From NCBI RefSeq assembly GCF_040054535.1, contig NC_090785.1:17114001-17178000 (forward strand): DNA of 64,000 nucleotides, given 5' to 3'. The DNA comes from Antennarius striatus (Eukaryota > Chordata > Actinopteri > Lophiiformes > Antennariidae). The notes beneath the pieces were generated by a model that saw nothing but the letters and a program-made list of their open reading frames with translations, searched no databases and had not been told where the DNA came from. Below are positions 1-32,042 of this stretch, piece after piece. The first letter of the stretch is position 1. Every line of letters begins with the position of its first letter. The translations under genes and the position numbers were made by a program.

Positions 1-2006
1 AGCTGAAAAACATGGTTTTGGTTGATCCTGTCTTGTCCCCCCACCGTCCTCATTGGAGTTCAGCAAAGATGGTGCTTTGTCCTTTGTTGACTTTCCCTCA
101 ACGCTCAGTGTTTGAGACATACTGTATGATAAAATGACAATCAGGGTGAAATGCCTGTTAATTTAGCCGCTGCCACGTTTTAGATTGCACTATTTATATT
201 CATAATGCATGGCTTTATTGATGCAGCGATTTGTTAGAGGGCAAAATCCTACAGCACAACTTGGTGAAAATATGTTCATTAATCTACTGAGCAGGACTCA
301 ATGAGAAGCTTTTCATATTCATCATCTCTGACTGGGTTATTTTGTCCTTCCTCACTCTTCGTCGGCACACTACTACTGAGTGGGAAATGTCAGGTCATAT
401 CTCTAGGGTGGGTTGTGCGAGTGCCTTGTGTGCATGTACTATTGTTTTATCAGTCAACCTCGTCTGTGCTTCTATCTCCCGTGGATAGACTTAAGAGTGT
501 CACATTGTGCTAGCTCATTTATTGAAGAGGAAATCACTGTGACAAGTTTGTTAGAGGCCCAGTGTGCTACTCGAGAAAACATTGTCATTGTGTGTCACCA
601 CATGCGTTTCCACTTCCCCTGATAGATTATAATGTGGCAAAAATGTCTTGTGTTAAAGCGAAGGTATGAGGCATAGCAATAAACAGGCCAGGAGTTTAAA
701 GACCTTCACGAAAAAGACTAGGATGACAGAATTCTCTCGGAATGTTAATGTTAATATTAGTATGTGAAGTATTTCTTGAGAAATAGATTCTTATGTAAAT
801 AGAGTTAGGCTTGTCGTACCTACTTATATCAACTGTGCTGTCTGTCCGAGCTAGAGCTGGTCATAAATTAGCTCAGCTTAGCTTAATTTAGCCTACAGAC
901 AGGGAAGTGCTTCATGTGGCTTCACCTTGAAACCAGATGAATATGGAGCAATTTTTATTTCTTCTGAAAGTCATTTCTGGAACTCAGGCAGATTCATCAT
1001 CAGGCCAGTCATAACTGTTTATATTATACTGTGTAATATGGTTCAGGTCAGTGTATTTATTTTGATTTAAATATAGGAGCTTATGAAGTGGTTTTAGCAG
1101 CAGTTATAGATTGATGTCAAATTTAAGTTTGACTTTTGGCTGACTGCGGCCACCGCATTTGGTTGACATTTTAATGCGAATGCAAGCAAAATAGCAATAG
1201 TTGATATTTAATACCCTTAACTTATGAGTCAATGACAGCTCATGAATTTGCATTGAATCTGTATTTTGAGCCGTAAAACTTCTGCTATCACAACGTCTAC
1301 CTCAAAGCTATATCGTGTTGTTGTTACTCTGGTTGGTTCTAAATCTACATAAATGTGTCTGGAGACATTTTGGTCTGTTCTGGTCCAGGAATCAGAATTT
1401 TGCCAAAGGCTCCCAGCTAGTGCGTAGGCCTATCTGAGAATTAGTGTGGCAATTCCAAAGTATATACAGAGAAAGTTTTGGTATCACAGGGGACAATGAG
1501 CAAGACCTTTTTGACTTTGCTAAGTAATGTCCTGGAGTCTCTTGGCACTGGCAGGAAGACTCTACAAAGTCACTGCTCAAAGCCAAGAAATAGTCCTGCA
1601 CATACAATAGCATCACCGCAAATAACTAATACATGTTTCCACATGTGCTTTTTGTAGTAGCTTACCAGCAGCTGGTCATACTGACTACACAAATAGAATG
1701 ATCTTAAAAGTCATCTGTGAAAAATGTCTGACGATGCACAAATTTCAAACCGTTCAGTTCATTTTTCTTTAGCAGCACTGCCAACCAAAAGTTGTCAGAC
1801 ATGACTAGTGACATCCTGTTACTATGCTCCATAATTGCAAATTTCTTGATCCAAACTTCCTAAATGTCTGCTTTTTCTTGCCCTAAATTCACTCTTGAGT
1901 TCAGGGTGGCCTTGCTGTGCTCATTACTAAACTTTCTTGGCTCCAGGGCCTCAGATTCTGGTAGGGTTTTTTGCATAAGCTAAAGTAAGGGTTTATTAGC
2001 TCATAG

Positions 2007-2015
2007 ACACACACG

Positions 2016-2072
<57 letters not shown>
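2007..2072. repeat. (CA)n microsatellite with alternating CG block
   Basis: An alternating purine-pyrimidine run: ACACACAC, then a CGCGCGCG block at about 2014-2024, then CA to 2072. On the complement it gives a spurious Cys-Val open frame. The CG core makes it a possible Z-DNA former. Confidence 0.95.
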
Positions 2073-2074
<2 letters not shown>

Positions 2075-2219
2075 CATTGAACATAATCTCATTCTCTCAT
2101 GAGAAAGCGTTACTCTCAGGCCATCAGAATCCCATTACCTTCGCTGAATCATAAGTAGGAGAGAGAGAGAGTGATGATCGTGTGGAGCTCTATCAAGTAA
2201 GTGCACTATCCACCTCTGA

Positions 2220-2220
<1 letters not shown>

Positions 2221-2302
<82 letters not shown>
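2221..2302. repeat. (CA)n microsatellite, 41 units
   Basis: A pure dinucleotide run of 82 bases, about 150 bp after the previous array and 270 bp before the EGF-8 exon of tenm2. Confidence 0.97.
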
Positions 2303-2305
<3 letters not shown>

Positions 2306-2574
2306 GCAGACATCCCAGTGTTGCAGACATACACAGATAGGAAATGTGAATGAGAATTTACCTGCTGAATTAGCTTGATTTTTCAGTGCTTAGGGTTTGA
2401 AGCAGACGATTATTAGACTGAGTGAGATTCATTGGTCTTTGGTGAACGTATAAGCGTAGGAATAAAAACGTGTTTTCATCTGTGTCTCATCAAAGAAAAC
2501 AAACAAGCATCATCCCTGCCCTTTTTCCTTTCCTTCCCACCTCCTTCCCCTTCTCTCTCCTCCTGCCCTGACAG

Positions 2575-22603
<20,029 letters not shown>

Positions 22604-23815
22604 CAGCCCACCTGAACTCGAAGGGCACTTTCACTTCTCTTTTTCCCAGTCAGCCCCCTTGACCCAACTCCTCTAAAAAAAAAACATGGAGAATTAAACA
22701 ACGATTGGGTTATCTGTGGAATGCTGCAGGGACTTTTCAAAAGAATGACTTGTCAGAAACATATTGTTAATTTTACTGCCATGGGCAAAAAAAAAAAAAA
22801 AGTTTGGTCAAATAGTTCTTTTTTTGGAGAAAAAAAAAACTTGAACAACTGAAAAAGCACTGAAGAACTTTGAGAACTGTTGCTTAAAGAATAAGAAGAT
22901 TCCCCTTTTTAAAAAAGATAGTGATATTTTCGGCCATATTTTTTTGGGTCACACCGAGAGCGGCCATGACGGCTACTGAACACACCGTGGAGTTTTACTG
23001 TGCTGGCTTCTATGGTGAAGGCTTGACTGTCTCTAATAGGTGCTGAAGGCATAGGGACCAAAGCTGAGACAAAGCCCTTCAGAGTGCAGCCATCACAACT
23101 ACACGTGAGTGGAGGACATTATAAAGAGTGACAGACAAGGCAATGTCAAACGTCGTACAATACTATGAGTCGTCTCCCTGTCTCAGGCCTCCCATCATCC
23201 ACCACAGACCAGTCCATTGCTGATGAGGCAGCAAACATCCAACCAAGCAACACACAAGCTAATGGCATCCGAACTGATAAGACAAGAATATAAACTTTTT
23301 AAAAAAAAGTCAAAAAAATGATGGCTATATTTGTGGACAGTGGTATCACACAGCATTGTTTAATTTGAAATGGGGAGAAGAACCATGTTACTACGTATGT
23401 GTCCAACTACACTAACTTTCAGGATGTTGCATATACTGTAGACGCTGTAGTTTTGTATGTTTAAGTCGCGGTAGAATTGTGAGACATTCACCAAGGCACT
23501 TCTGTAAAGAACGATCGAACACAACATTCACAGTCCAGAAAACATTCTACGTTTATATTTATTTTAGTCTTTTTTTATTTATTTATTATTAGTACTATAT
23601 GACAATCATGAATGACTCACCAGTTCTATTCCAAATGAACATCAATAGATGAATTTATTTTCTTTTGTATTATATGTAAGAAATGTTTTGTTTTGTTTTG
23701 TATTAATTTCAGTTTGCTGGCAGGGCAAATATTAGTCACTCTCAAAAAGAATAATTATGTAATATAGTGTTTAAAATGGTTTATACTTTAAATAAAGTCT
23801 TTAAAACTGTGAAAT
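22604..23815 (+). other. tenm2: tenm2 3' untranslated region
   Basis: About 1.2 kb follow the TAA at 22601. The stretch is AT-rich, has several A-runs (22674-22684, 22787-22801, 22831-22840) and no conserved frame. The best poly(A) signal is AATAAA at 23791-23796, so cleavage is placed near 23810-23820; the exact end is inferred. ATTTA-like elements occur near 23570-23590. Confidence 0.7.
23791..23796 (+). terminator. tenm2: Poly(A) signal AATAAA of tenm2
   Basis: A canonical hexamer about 1.2 kb after the stop codon, followed within 30 bases by a T-rich stretch (23818-23825). It is the first such hexamer that I noticed after the stop codon. Confidence 0.65.
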
Positions 23816-24599
23816 CTGTTTTTTCGAAATATATTTCGATGTACAGTGTATAGACTTAACTTTATGCAGCACAGTAGAATAATGTCCGAATATCAAGTTT
23901 TATATTTCTAAGAGGAAGTGGCTTGTAATGTGCGAAATCTTTAGCTGGTCTTACTGTAGAGTTTTGTGGCACTCTAATATTCCATATCTACAATATCAGT
24001 CCCCGATTTGTTGTTTTTGACTGCTTTTTGTTTGGAAGCAGGGATATTTCTGTCCTAGATCTCAACAGCAGTAGCAGTAATGGATCCTTCTCACTGTGAA
24101 GAGACTCGTGATGGATGTCATAATGTACCAAATCAGTATTATCAAAGATGATTCTTATACATTCACTGAAACGAGACTCTTCTGAGAACCTTATCAATAA
24201 ATATAATTGTTTACTTCAACTGAACAATGTGTTAAATTTCATCTCATTTTTGTGTTTGCAGACTATTGATTTTTTTTCTTTTTTGCTAAAGAAATCTCCA
24301 TCAGACTTCAGTGATACCTTTTACTGCAGGGCAATACAAGCTTCCAAGGTTGTGCATGAACTTAATTGCAAAGTTAAATTTTTGCCCCAGACTACTAGAA
24401 TTAGAACATAAATGTCACTTGTGTCTTAACAGCATTCCAACGAAACACACACACAACCACAGCTTTCCAAATTTATAAGAGCCAATCATTTTACACTGAC
24501 TACTGTATTACAATCTCTGTTGACCGTTGCAGATATATCCTATGTTAATCTTACTCTGTTCTAAAAAAGAGTGATGACTGTATTAGAGGTTTTACATAT

Positions 24600-24960
24600 G
24601 TATCATCATTTACCCATATTCTGTAACAGCTAATCCTGTGTCGGCTCCCATGGGGGCTGCAGCCAATCCTGGCTGGCTTTGGGAAGGAGGTGGGGTTCAC
24701 CCTGGACAAGGGTGTACTTCATGACGGAGCCACATAGAAGGACAAACAACCTTTTAATAGTCACATTCATGCCTATGTTTTTGATGGGGGAGGGGAAGCC
24801 AGCAATCCAAGTGGTTTCCCAAACAGATGCAGGGAGAATATGCAAACTCTCCACCAGAAATGTTCAAGGTCCTCAGGTGGATTTGAACGCAGATTCTTTA
24901 TGTAAATATTTCTGCATTGTGAAAGGACTCCCTCATTGTAATGAATCACTACAATAGTGT
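24600..24960 (-). repeat. Degenerate SINE-like copy
   Basis: Contains the fish SINE body words GGGGTTCACCCTGGACA, CATTCATGCCTATG, GGGAGAATATGCAAACTC and a worn box B-like GGATTTGAACGCAG region, in the same order as the minus-strand SINE at 11970-12320. No duplication of the target site was recognised. Confidence 0.55.
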
Positions 24961-26164
24961 ATATCCATTCCTTTACTATAATTCTACTTGTCCTTTGCAG
25001 GTTCACCAGTGGAAGAACCCTATCGTAGCTGATGGGATTCATCCTGAACAGGTCATTTGTTCTTCTCACATGTGACCCATAGCGAGGAAAATTTTAATGA
25101 TCACATTTACAATAATGGGTAATTTAATATCAACAGTCCCTCCAAAGTCAGGGGGAATGCAGGGGCCTGAAAGGTTTGTATTTTATAAGTAATTTTTCAT
25201 TTTACCAATTTTTACATTTCTATCTGTATTTGAACTTGATTGGTGTCACAGTTTCCTCACATTCACATGACAGAGGTTATACTAAATCCACATTAACATA
25301 AATTGACGTTTCCAATGTTGCAGCACCTGTAAGATGACCTATGCAAATGTGAATTTCATGCATGAAGGCCCCTGAATTCAACCAAAACACCTTCGTGCTG
25401 CGATGATGTGCAAACCTCCTCACCACTGTGCGACTTGCTGTGTGATATAATGAAGCATTCAGTTTCTCCAGAAGGAGACCTACAGTCCAAAAATAGTGCT
25501 TAAGGGGAAAATTAATTTTAGACTCACGTTGACCATGTGGACAGAAACTGGATTCAAAATTAATCTTTATTTTAGCTACCAGCTACTATATATAGTGTAG
25601 TGTTTGTAACATGTACACACTTTCAGCTTAATAAGTGATAATGCATAAATAGTATGTTCATTACCGGTGTCTGTTGCCCCAAAGCGGCTAATAAAGATTA
25701 GCTACTGCATCTTTAGTTGAAGGTCGTGAAAATTTATCATTTAGATTTAACAACTTCTGTAAAACAAAATAATTAGTATCAGCAATACAACATTAAAAAT
25801 CTTTACTTTTGAGTATTAATACGGCAGAATTATTCCTGTCACAATGTCACTACTTTATTCGTACAAATTTAAGTCAACTGTTTAATTTCTGTATGTGCTA
25901 TTCATTAGTTCATAACAGCACATTGCGTTTTAACAGTTATGTAAAATGTGAAACATGTCATTAAAATGTAGAGGCTTTTCTGTCAAGCTGCTACTAATAT
26001 CATGCACCAGCAATCATCTTATAAATAGTTGAATAGGTCTTGCCAGGCCCCAGGGGCCACACTCAGCTCATCCAAACTCTATCTGTTAAACTCCCACACA
26101 TATGGAGTGTTTCCATTCAATGACAAGGTTTTGTTATTATAATCTTATACAAAGCAAAAAGCAG

Positions 26165-26395
26165 TCACATACCATGTGTATCGTCCTGTGGATCTGTCCC
26201 AGGTGTGCTACCAGACAACCAACCATTCTCTCTGGTATTCAAACCTACGATCACTTTATTTATTGGTGGTGAGGGAAAGCCAGAGAACCTTGAGGAAACC
26301 CACACAAACATGGTGAGAACACACAAACTGCACAGAGAATTTTTGAATTTGAATGCTGTGACAGCCTCACCACTGCACTACAGCTATACCTCAAC
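26165..26395 (-). repeat. Degenerate SINE-like copy
   Basis: Shows GAGGAAACCCACACAAACATGG..GAGAACACACAAACTGCACAGA, GAATTTGAATGCTG and CACCACTGCACTAC, the same word order as the other minus-oriented SINE copies, with many substitutions. Confidence 0.55.
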
Positions 26396-27124
26396 TTACA
26401 TCATTTTAGGTTACATTGTTCTCAATTATACATCAGTTTAAAAAATAAATAAATAAAAACATCGAAAAATAAAAATCAAATTTGTGCCATACTTCAGAAA
26501 AGTGAACCTTAAAGCTGTTGATGTGAATGTAGCCTCCAACTTCATAAAACTAGTCTGGTTCTATTACACATTTGGAAGAGGAAAGTGAGGATGCCATTTA
26601 CTTGCTCAGTCTGTAATCTGAAAATAAATTGCTAGATGTCAGAAAATTCCACACAGTGGACCGTTAAGATTATAGTGAAGAGCCTTGAGATCCAGCATGT
26701 TTAGAAGGTCAGTTACAAGCTTCTACAGAGTTCCCCCTAGAAAAAAAACGGACACTGAGGGCTTCACATCGATGTGTTCAGAGAGGATCAAGGCTTTTTA
26801 TAGACGAATGGAAGATATGTAGAGGAAATTGAAGGGTGTTTTCAAGTGAGAAACAGGTTTTAGAAACTTGAGTGATGGGAGGCACGGGGATAAGTTTAAG
26901 GGAAGTGACCATTTTGGGAATACATCGTGCCTGCATTTTGATGAGAAAGGCCCAGGCAATAGCTTCCTAGAAGACTCCAAAGTATAACAGTCCTATGTTG
27001 CCTCTTCTCTCATCATCCATCTTCCATTAAGAAAAAAAGAAGAAAAAGAAAGCAGAGGAGGAAAGATAAATGGTTGAAAGTGAAACCTATTTTAATAAAA
27101 CTAGAACCAATGCAGTCAGAGAAT

Positions 27125-27511
27125 GCAACATCCTGCGACACCCCTGAATTCAAAATTTTACCCTCACTTAGTTTCATAGGACAAAGATCAGAGCTGGTGC
27201 TCTGACCTACTTTCATAGATCAAACCACTTGCTTTGATCTATGGTCTTACTCACACTGACCTTCTCCCTCGTCTATCTTATCCGGTTCCTGAGTGTACAA
27301 AAGGTAAAATTTGACGTTGACCTAGTTTTCTTAAGGTCGAAGTCATCAACTCATTTTCATCCCCTTTGCCGACTGAGTAATGTGCTTTTTGTTTCAGCTT
27401 TCTATCTGCAATGGTTGTGAAGATATTTGCAACTAACGAACGGACAAACAAACAGACGAGCGCACAAACACTGATAATTACAATACATCACTGTTTTGAG
27501 GCGGGATGTAA
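27125..27511. repeat. Dispersed repeat family A, copy 1 (short inverted ends)
   Basis: Begins AACATCCTGCGACACCCCTG and ends GGCGGGATGTA. Shares long words with the copy at 55211-55533: TCTATCTTATCCGGTTCCTGAG, TTTCTATCTGCAATGG..TGTGAAGATATTTG and AACGGACAAAC. Terminal nine-base inverted match (CATCCYGC / GCGGGATG) suggests a small DNA transposon; no coding part. Confidence 0.75.
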
Positions 27512-27936
27512 TTTGCTATTTCTTTCAAATATTCACACAGCCCTGAACAAATACATCCGCACTTACTTGAGTCAATGATGGAAATGTGCTCCAGCATTAA
27601 AAAAAAAGGTGCAGTAACTCATGACATAGGTGAGCCTTTTACCGAAGAACCAGGGTGAGCAGCTCCGATCAGCAGATAAGATAGAGAACTTCTTTGACTT
27701 CTTGTCGTGAGCTCAGCTATGAAAATGTGATGATAAATAAGCAGTTAATGAATAGCCAGAGTTTAAAAATGAGTTTTGATATCAAAATGACCGCAAGCCA
27801 AGCTTATCAAATGTCAGTTATAAAAGTAAGCTGAGAAAACATACTGTACTTTATGGTTCCTAGTGGAAAACTATGTCACTGAGATTCATACACAGCAAAA
27901 CACACACTAAAGATAACAGGATTAAAGACATGACAT

Positions 27937-27970
27937 TATATATGTATATATATATATATATATTATATAT
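27937..27970. repeat. (TA)n run
   Basis: An imperfect TATA run with one GT interruption, in the spacer after tenm2. Confidence 0.85.
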
Positions 27971-30900
27971 CATATGTAGGCACAAATGCATCAAAATATT
28001 GCACACTACCTTTTCCTGTCTGACCATAGTATTGCACATATCACCATGTTGCACAATCCCTTTAACTACAAGCCAAAACAATTATTGGAAACATTCAGTA
28101 TTGCACAATCTCTTGATGAAAAGCTGGCCTAACGATGACAATGCATTTACCGAGTACACTAATGTGCTGTTCCTGCAAACCAGTGAAGAAACAGTAACCT
28201 GACTGCCTTTCAGAACCTACTGTATGTTCAGGGTGTAACAGAACAAAACCTACAGGAGAGGGAAACTGGGGTCAGAACATTTTTCTGCTTTATTCAAAGA
28301 TCAATAAATATCCTCCAGGCATATCAAAACAATGGCTGGCACTTTGCTTGCTGGCAATAAAGCAGCTTCTTTAATTCCTCATAGGGTTTTTTTTTTGTGC
28401 TTTGGTTGCATTAAAAAATACTTTGTATGCTTGTTGTGACTGATGTCAAATGAAACCAGCATTTTGAGGAAATGTAGCCTTTGCTTCCCCTTTCTGCATA
28501 AATCTGTGGATCTGTTAGTTACGAGACAGGATGTGGGATCTTCCTTAGAATCAATCTCTTTTGTCATAGAGGCATCCAAGAGAACTCTTAAATACCACTG
28601 GCCATGTTCCTCCCCCTCAACCTGAGGCTGCCAGAGTGAAGGCCGCCTTTTGTACAACAAGTATTACAGGGTAGAGCAGAGCCCTGAGGGGCACCTGTGT
28701 GGCTTATGTCAATTTATGACATAAATATTACTTCTCCCATTCCCTGCTGATTCAATTTACCAGACCTTTAGCTTTTGTAAGTTGTTCTACAGTGTCTTCC
28801 AGATGCTCAGTTGTCTAAAACTTAATTTATTATCATAAATCTTTACACCATTTTTTGTCACTGACATTTTTTTTAACATACTGAGAAATTTTCTCTAAGC
28901 AGTCCCAATGTGTAAGACATTTCAGTTAGTCAAATGCCACTGCAAATTCTTGAGAACACCATTCAAAAATTCTTCAAGATTTTTCTTCAAGGCACTCACA
29001 TTTTGATTGGCGGTCTCTTTTTTTGTGAACCAAACTGACCTTGCGGATACTGAGTAATTTAACTCCTTAGGACCTGTGTCTTTCTTTCCTAAATTAAAAT
29101 AATAAGCTTCATATCCTGCTACTCTGGCTTTGTGGCCTGAATGCTGCTTTCTCTGTTTCTTCTTCACCTGCTTCACTGGATGGATTTCTCTCATCTCCCA
29201 GAAACTCTTCTCTCTCCTTCAATTGTGGAAATAAACAAATAGCACATAGTATTCCAACAATCCCTAAGTTATTATAACAAACAGAATAGAGTGTTTTAAT
29301 GATACCCTATTTATTTTCAGAAAATAATATAGTGTTTTATTGAGTGATGGTGCCGTTAACATTAGCCAATAGCAGCCCAGTTCTATCATGACTAGCAACA
29401 TGAAGGACATCAGTTATAAAGCGTCACAGATTTTAGTTAGACAGCCATATAGCCATACATAGCCAGCATCCTACTGAGCAAATATCATAAGCTAGTTGTG
29501 AGCTTAAATGACTACAACACATATGAAGCATCAACATGTCTCCATTATGATATTTCCATCTTTGAGTTGTCTGTTTGACTTATTTAATTCTGAATTAATC
29601 ATAGATCTTAGTTTTTGAGAACACCTATGCCCAACAGATCATTTGGGACCAGACAACACTGGCCTGTACAACTAAACGCACCAGTATTGGTCTCAGTATT
29701 GATGGCTACATTATTACCAAACCTAGAAACCCACATCATTAACACATCATTAAAATATCACTTACCTTCGATATTTATAGCACCATGAGCCTTGTGTGGG
29801 TGAGTTTGTTTTGACTGCCAGAGTGACGCACGTATCTCTGGTTCTATTTGTAGTCATTTATTTTGTAATCTATTTTGTGTGTGAGGGGGGTAATATAAAT
29901 TTCAGGGGGGCTTCATCAATCTATGGTTGAGACTAATGCATTTTTCCCTTTGTAAATCTCTTCCATATTGTGGCTATTAGCACTTATCTAAGGCACATGG
30001 TGCAGTTCCTCAGATTTACCAAGTGCTATATCTGGAAGGTTTTCATGGCATTGCTGGAGTTTCCCTCTTCAGACCATCAACATTTTAGCGTATGTTCCAT
30101 TAGGATGCATTTTAGTCCCATTATCTATCTGCCATGAAAACTGAAGTGAAATGTTATCATCACTCCTCCATCCCCTGCTGATTCAATTTGCCGGCAACTA
30201 TTTAAAAATGCTTGAACTTCACATTATATGAATACAGTACTGAGCAACACCATTTATCCTGGAGATGATAGTGCTAGAAGCTACTGCTTTTCCATTATAG
30301 ATTGTGTTGGTTTGTTTGATGTACCCCATCTCTTGCATGTAACAAGCTGGGATAGGATCACTATAACCCATGATCCACAAAGCGAATAAACGCGTGTAGA
30401 CAAGGTGATTGTGATTGAATCATCGACAAGATGATGGATGGAATTTCATGTACAGGATTAGTTCTCGTAGTTCTCTCTTGTTCTTAACTGGTTCTACTTT
30501 TGTTGCTGAGTGATTCATCTACATAAGGAAATCTATCACCCTAATTACTGCGTTATATTTCATACAGTAGGATACAGCACATAAAGTCCATGCCCAGAAT
30601 GGTTCTGCCTTTTTATTATAATCAAGACTGGCATAGCAATGTCGCTAAATTTATTAGTCCACTTAGCTGACTCAAAACCTGGTACACTGCAATTTCTCTA
30701 CATATCAAGTACACCAAGTTTTGTAAATCTTAATCTCACTCCAGAGCATGAATACTTTAACAAGTCTTCAACTTTATCATCCCTTATCAACATGTTATTC
30801 AGGGCAACCTGTACATATTTGAATCAATCTTAGCGAAGTCTCTCCACTGAAATATCTTATGGTGTTTTGTTGTACTATCTCCTACACGATACTGTTTGTG

Positions 30901-32042
30901 CTTAGAATCCTAATATGAAAAGTAACAAGTAAATGTACCTTTTAAATAACTAGTAAAACAGTACCCTATTAACTGCGTAGAGTTAACAGTAAAACAGAAA
31001 CGCTTTTGATGCACAAATTGATAATGCATTAGACAAGCTGCTGTGTTGCGACCAACACCATGCATGACCAACTGAGTTATAAATAGCTGAATAGATCCAA
31101 CCAGGCTGGTAACCGATCTATAATCTCTACTCTCTTTTCACATCCTATAAACCACTTCATCCCATACAGTTTGTTGTATTTCCCCAAATAATGAAAAGGT
31201 TTTCATCTGATGGGAGAAGAATTTTAATGCAATATTTTTTTCCAAAGAAAAAATGCATATTACAGATCATTTGGTTATTTCTGTTAAGTAGTGATTTCAG
31301 TTTTATCAGCAAAGTAAAACAGAATAATATTGGAATATTTTTATAACAAGATCACGATGAAAAAATTATGACATAGTGACCAACGAAAGTTAACAGCAAT
31401 CAAACATAAATCTCTCTTATGACACTTGAAGACAGGCTCAAGCAATAACAGCATCTGTGCAAATGTAAGGGAGACATTTCAAGCAAAGTCTTTGTGGCCT
31501 TTGGTGTATGGAGGGTCCAGGAACCGGGGTTGTCCTTGGCTGTGGGAAGTAGATTAGCTGAAGGGGGTTTTGAAGGGTTGGAGATGACAAGGCAAACAAG
31601 AGTCATATTTTACAGAGGTAATTATAATAAAGTGCCAGAAAACTATGAACCTGAGATCCAAATACATTGTAAATGCGTATGCATGATTGTGTATCTACAT
31701 TGTGTTGTGTTGTGTGTCTGTGAGTGTGGCCCATTGGTTTAAAGAGTGTGAGTGTGAAATTCAGGTTGTTCTAACTTTAGAAGCTTCGTTACAAGGTGCT
31801 ACAGAGTAGTCCCTGAACAGGGTCTGTCAGTCAGCGCTGAGGGCCTCACATCAAGACGTATATATCTAATACCATCAATGCTTAGAATTACAGGTAAGCT
31901 TAAGACTCAGATGAAATAGAAAGGTGTTTTCAAGGAAGCGAAAGCTTTAAGGCAGGTTGGGGAGAGGGTAATGAGGACTGAGGCACATAAACCGAGGGGT
32001 TGGGTGCAAAAGGGTAATGAAAGGGAACAAATGGGTAATATG

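Larger units (their letters stand above)
1..2574 (+). other. tenm2: tenm2 intron upstream of the EGF-8 exon
   Basis: No exon-like open frame with splice borders and teneurin similarity was seen in these 2.57 kb. The stretch contains two CA microsatellites (2007-2072 and 2221-2302) and a short GA run (2159-2172). It ends in a pyrimidine-rich tract and the acceptor ACAG at 2571-2574. Confidence 0.7.
23816..32042. other. Spacer between tenm2 and cystm1 (converging genes)
   Basis: About 8 kb without a supported gene; its right part includes the unmapped 3' UTR of cystm1. Visible contents are degraded SINE-like pieces at about 24600-24960 and 26165-26395, a 387-bp dispersed repeat at 27125-27511, and a TA run at 27937-27970. 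A short line shared between 28736-28760 and 30168-30192 (CCCTGCTGATTCAATTT) hints at another old repeat. Open frames here are short and lack splice context or similarity. Confidence 0.7.

Noticed and set aside
1901..2092. Open frame of Cys-Val repeats on the minus strand
   Set aside because: It is the complement of the CA microsatellite and has no splice or coding context.
28922..29194. 90-residue minus-strand Lys-rich frame
   Set aside because: I considered a retrogene or transposase piece, but saw no motif and no element borders.
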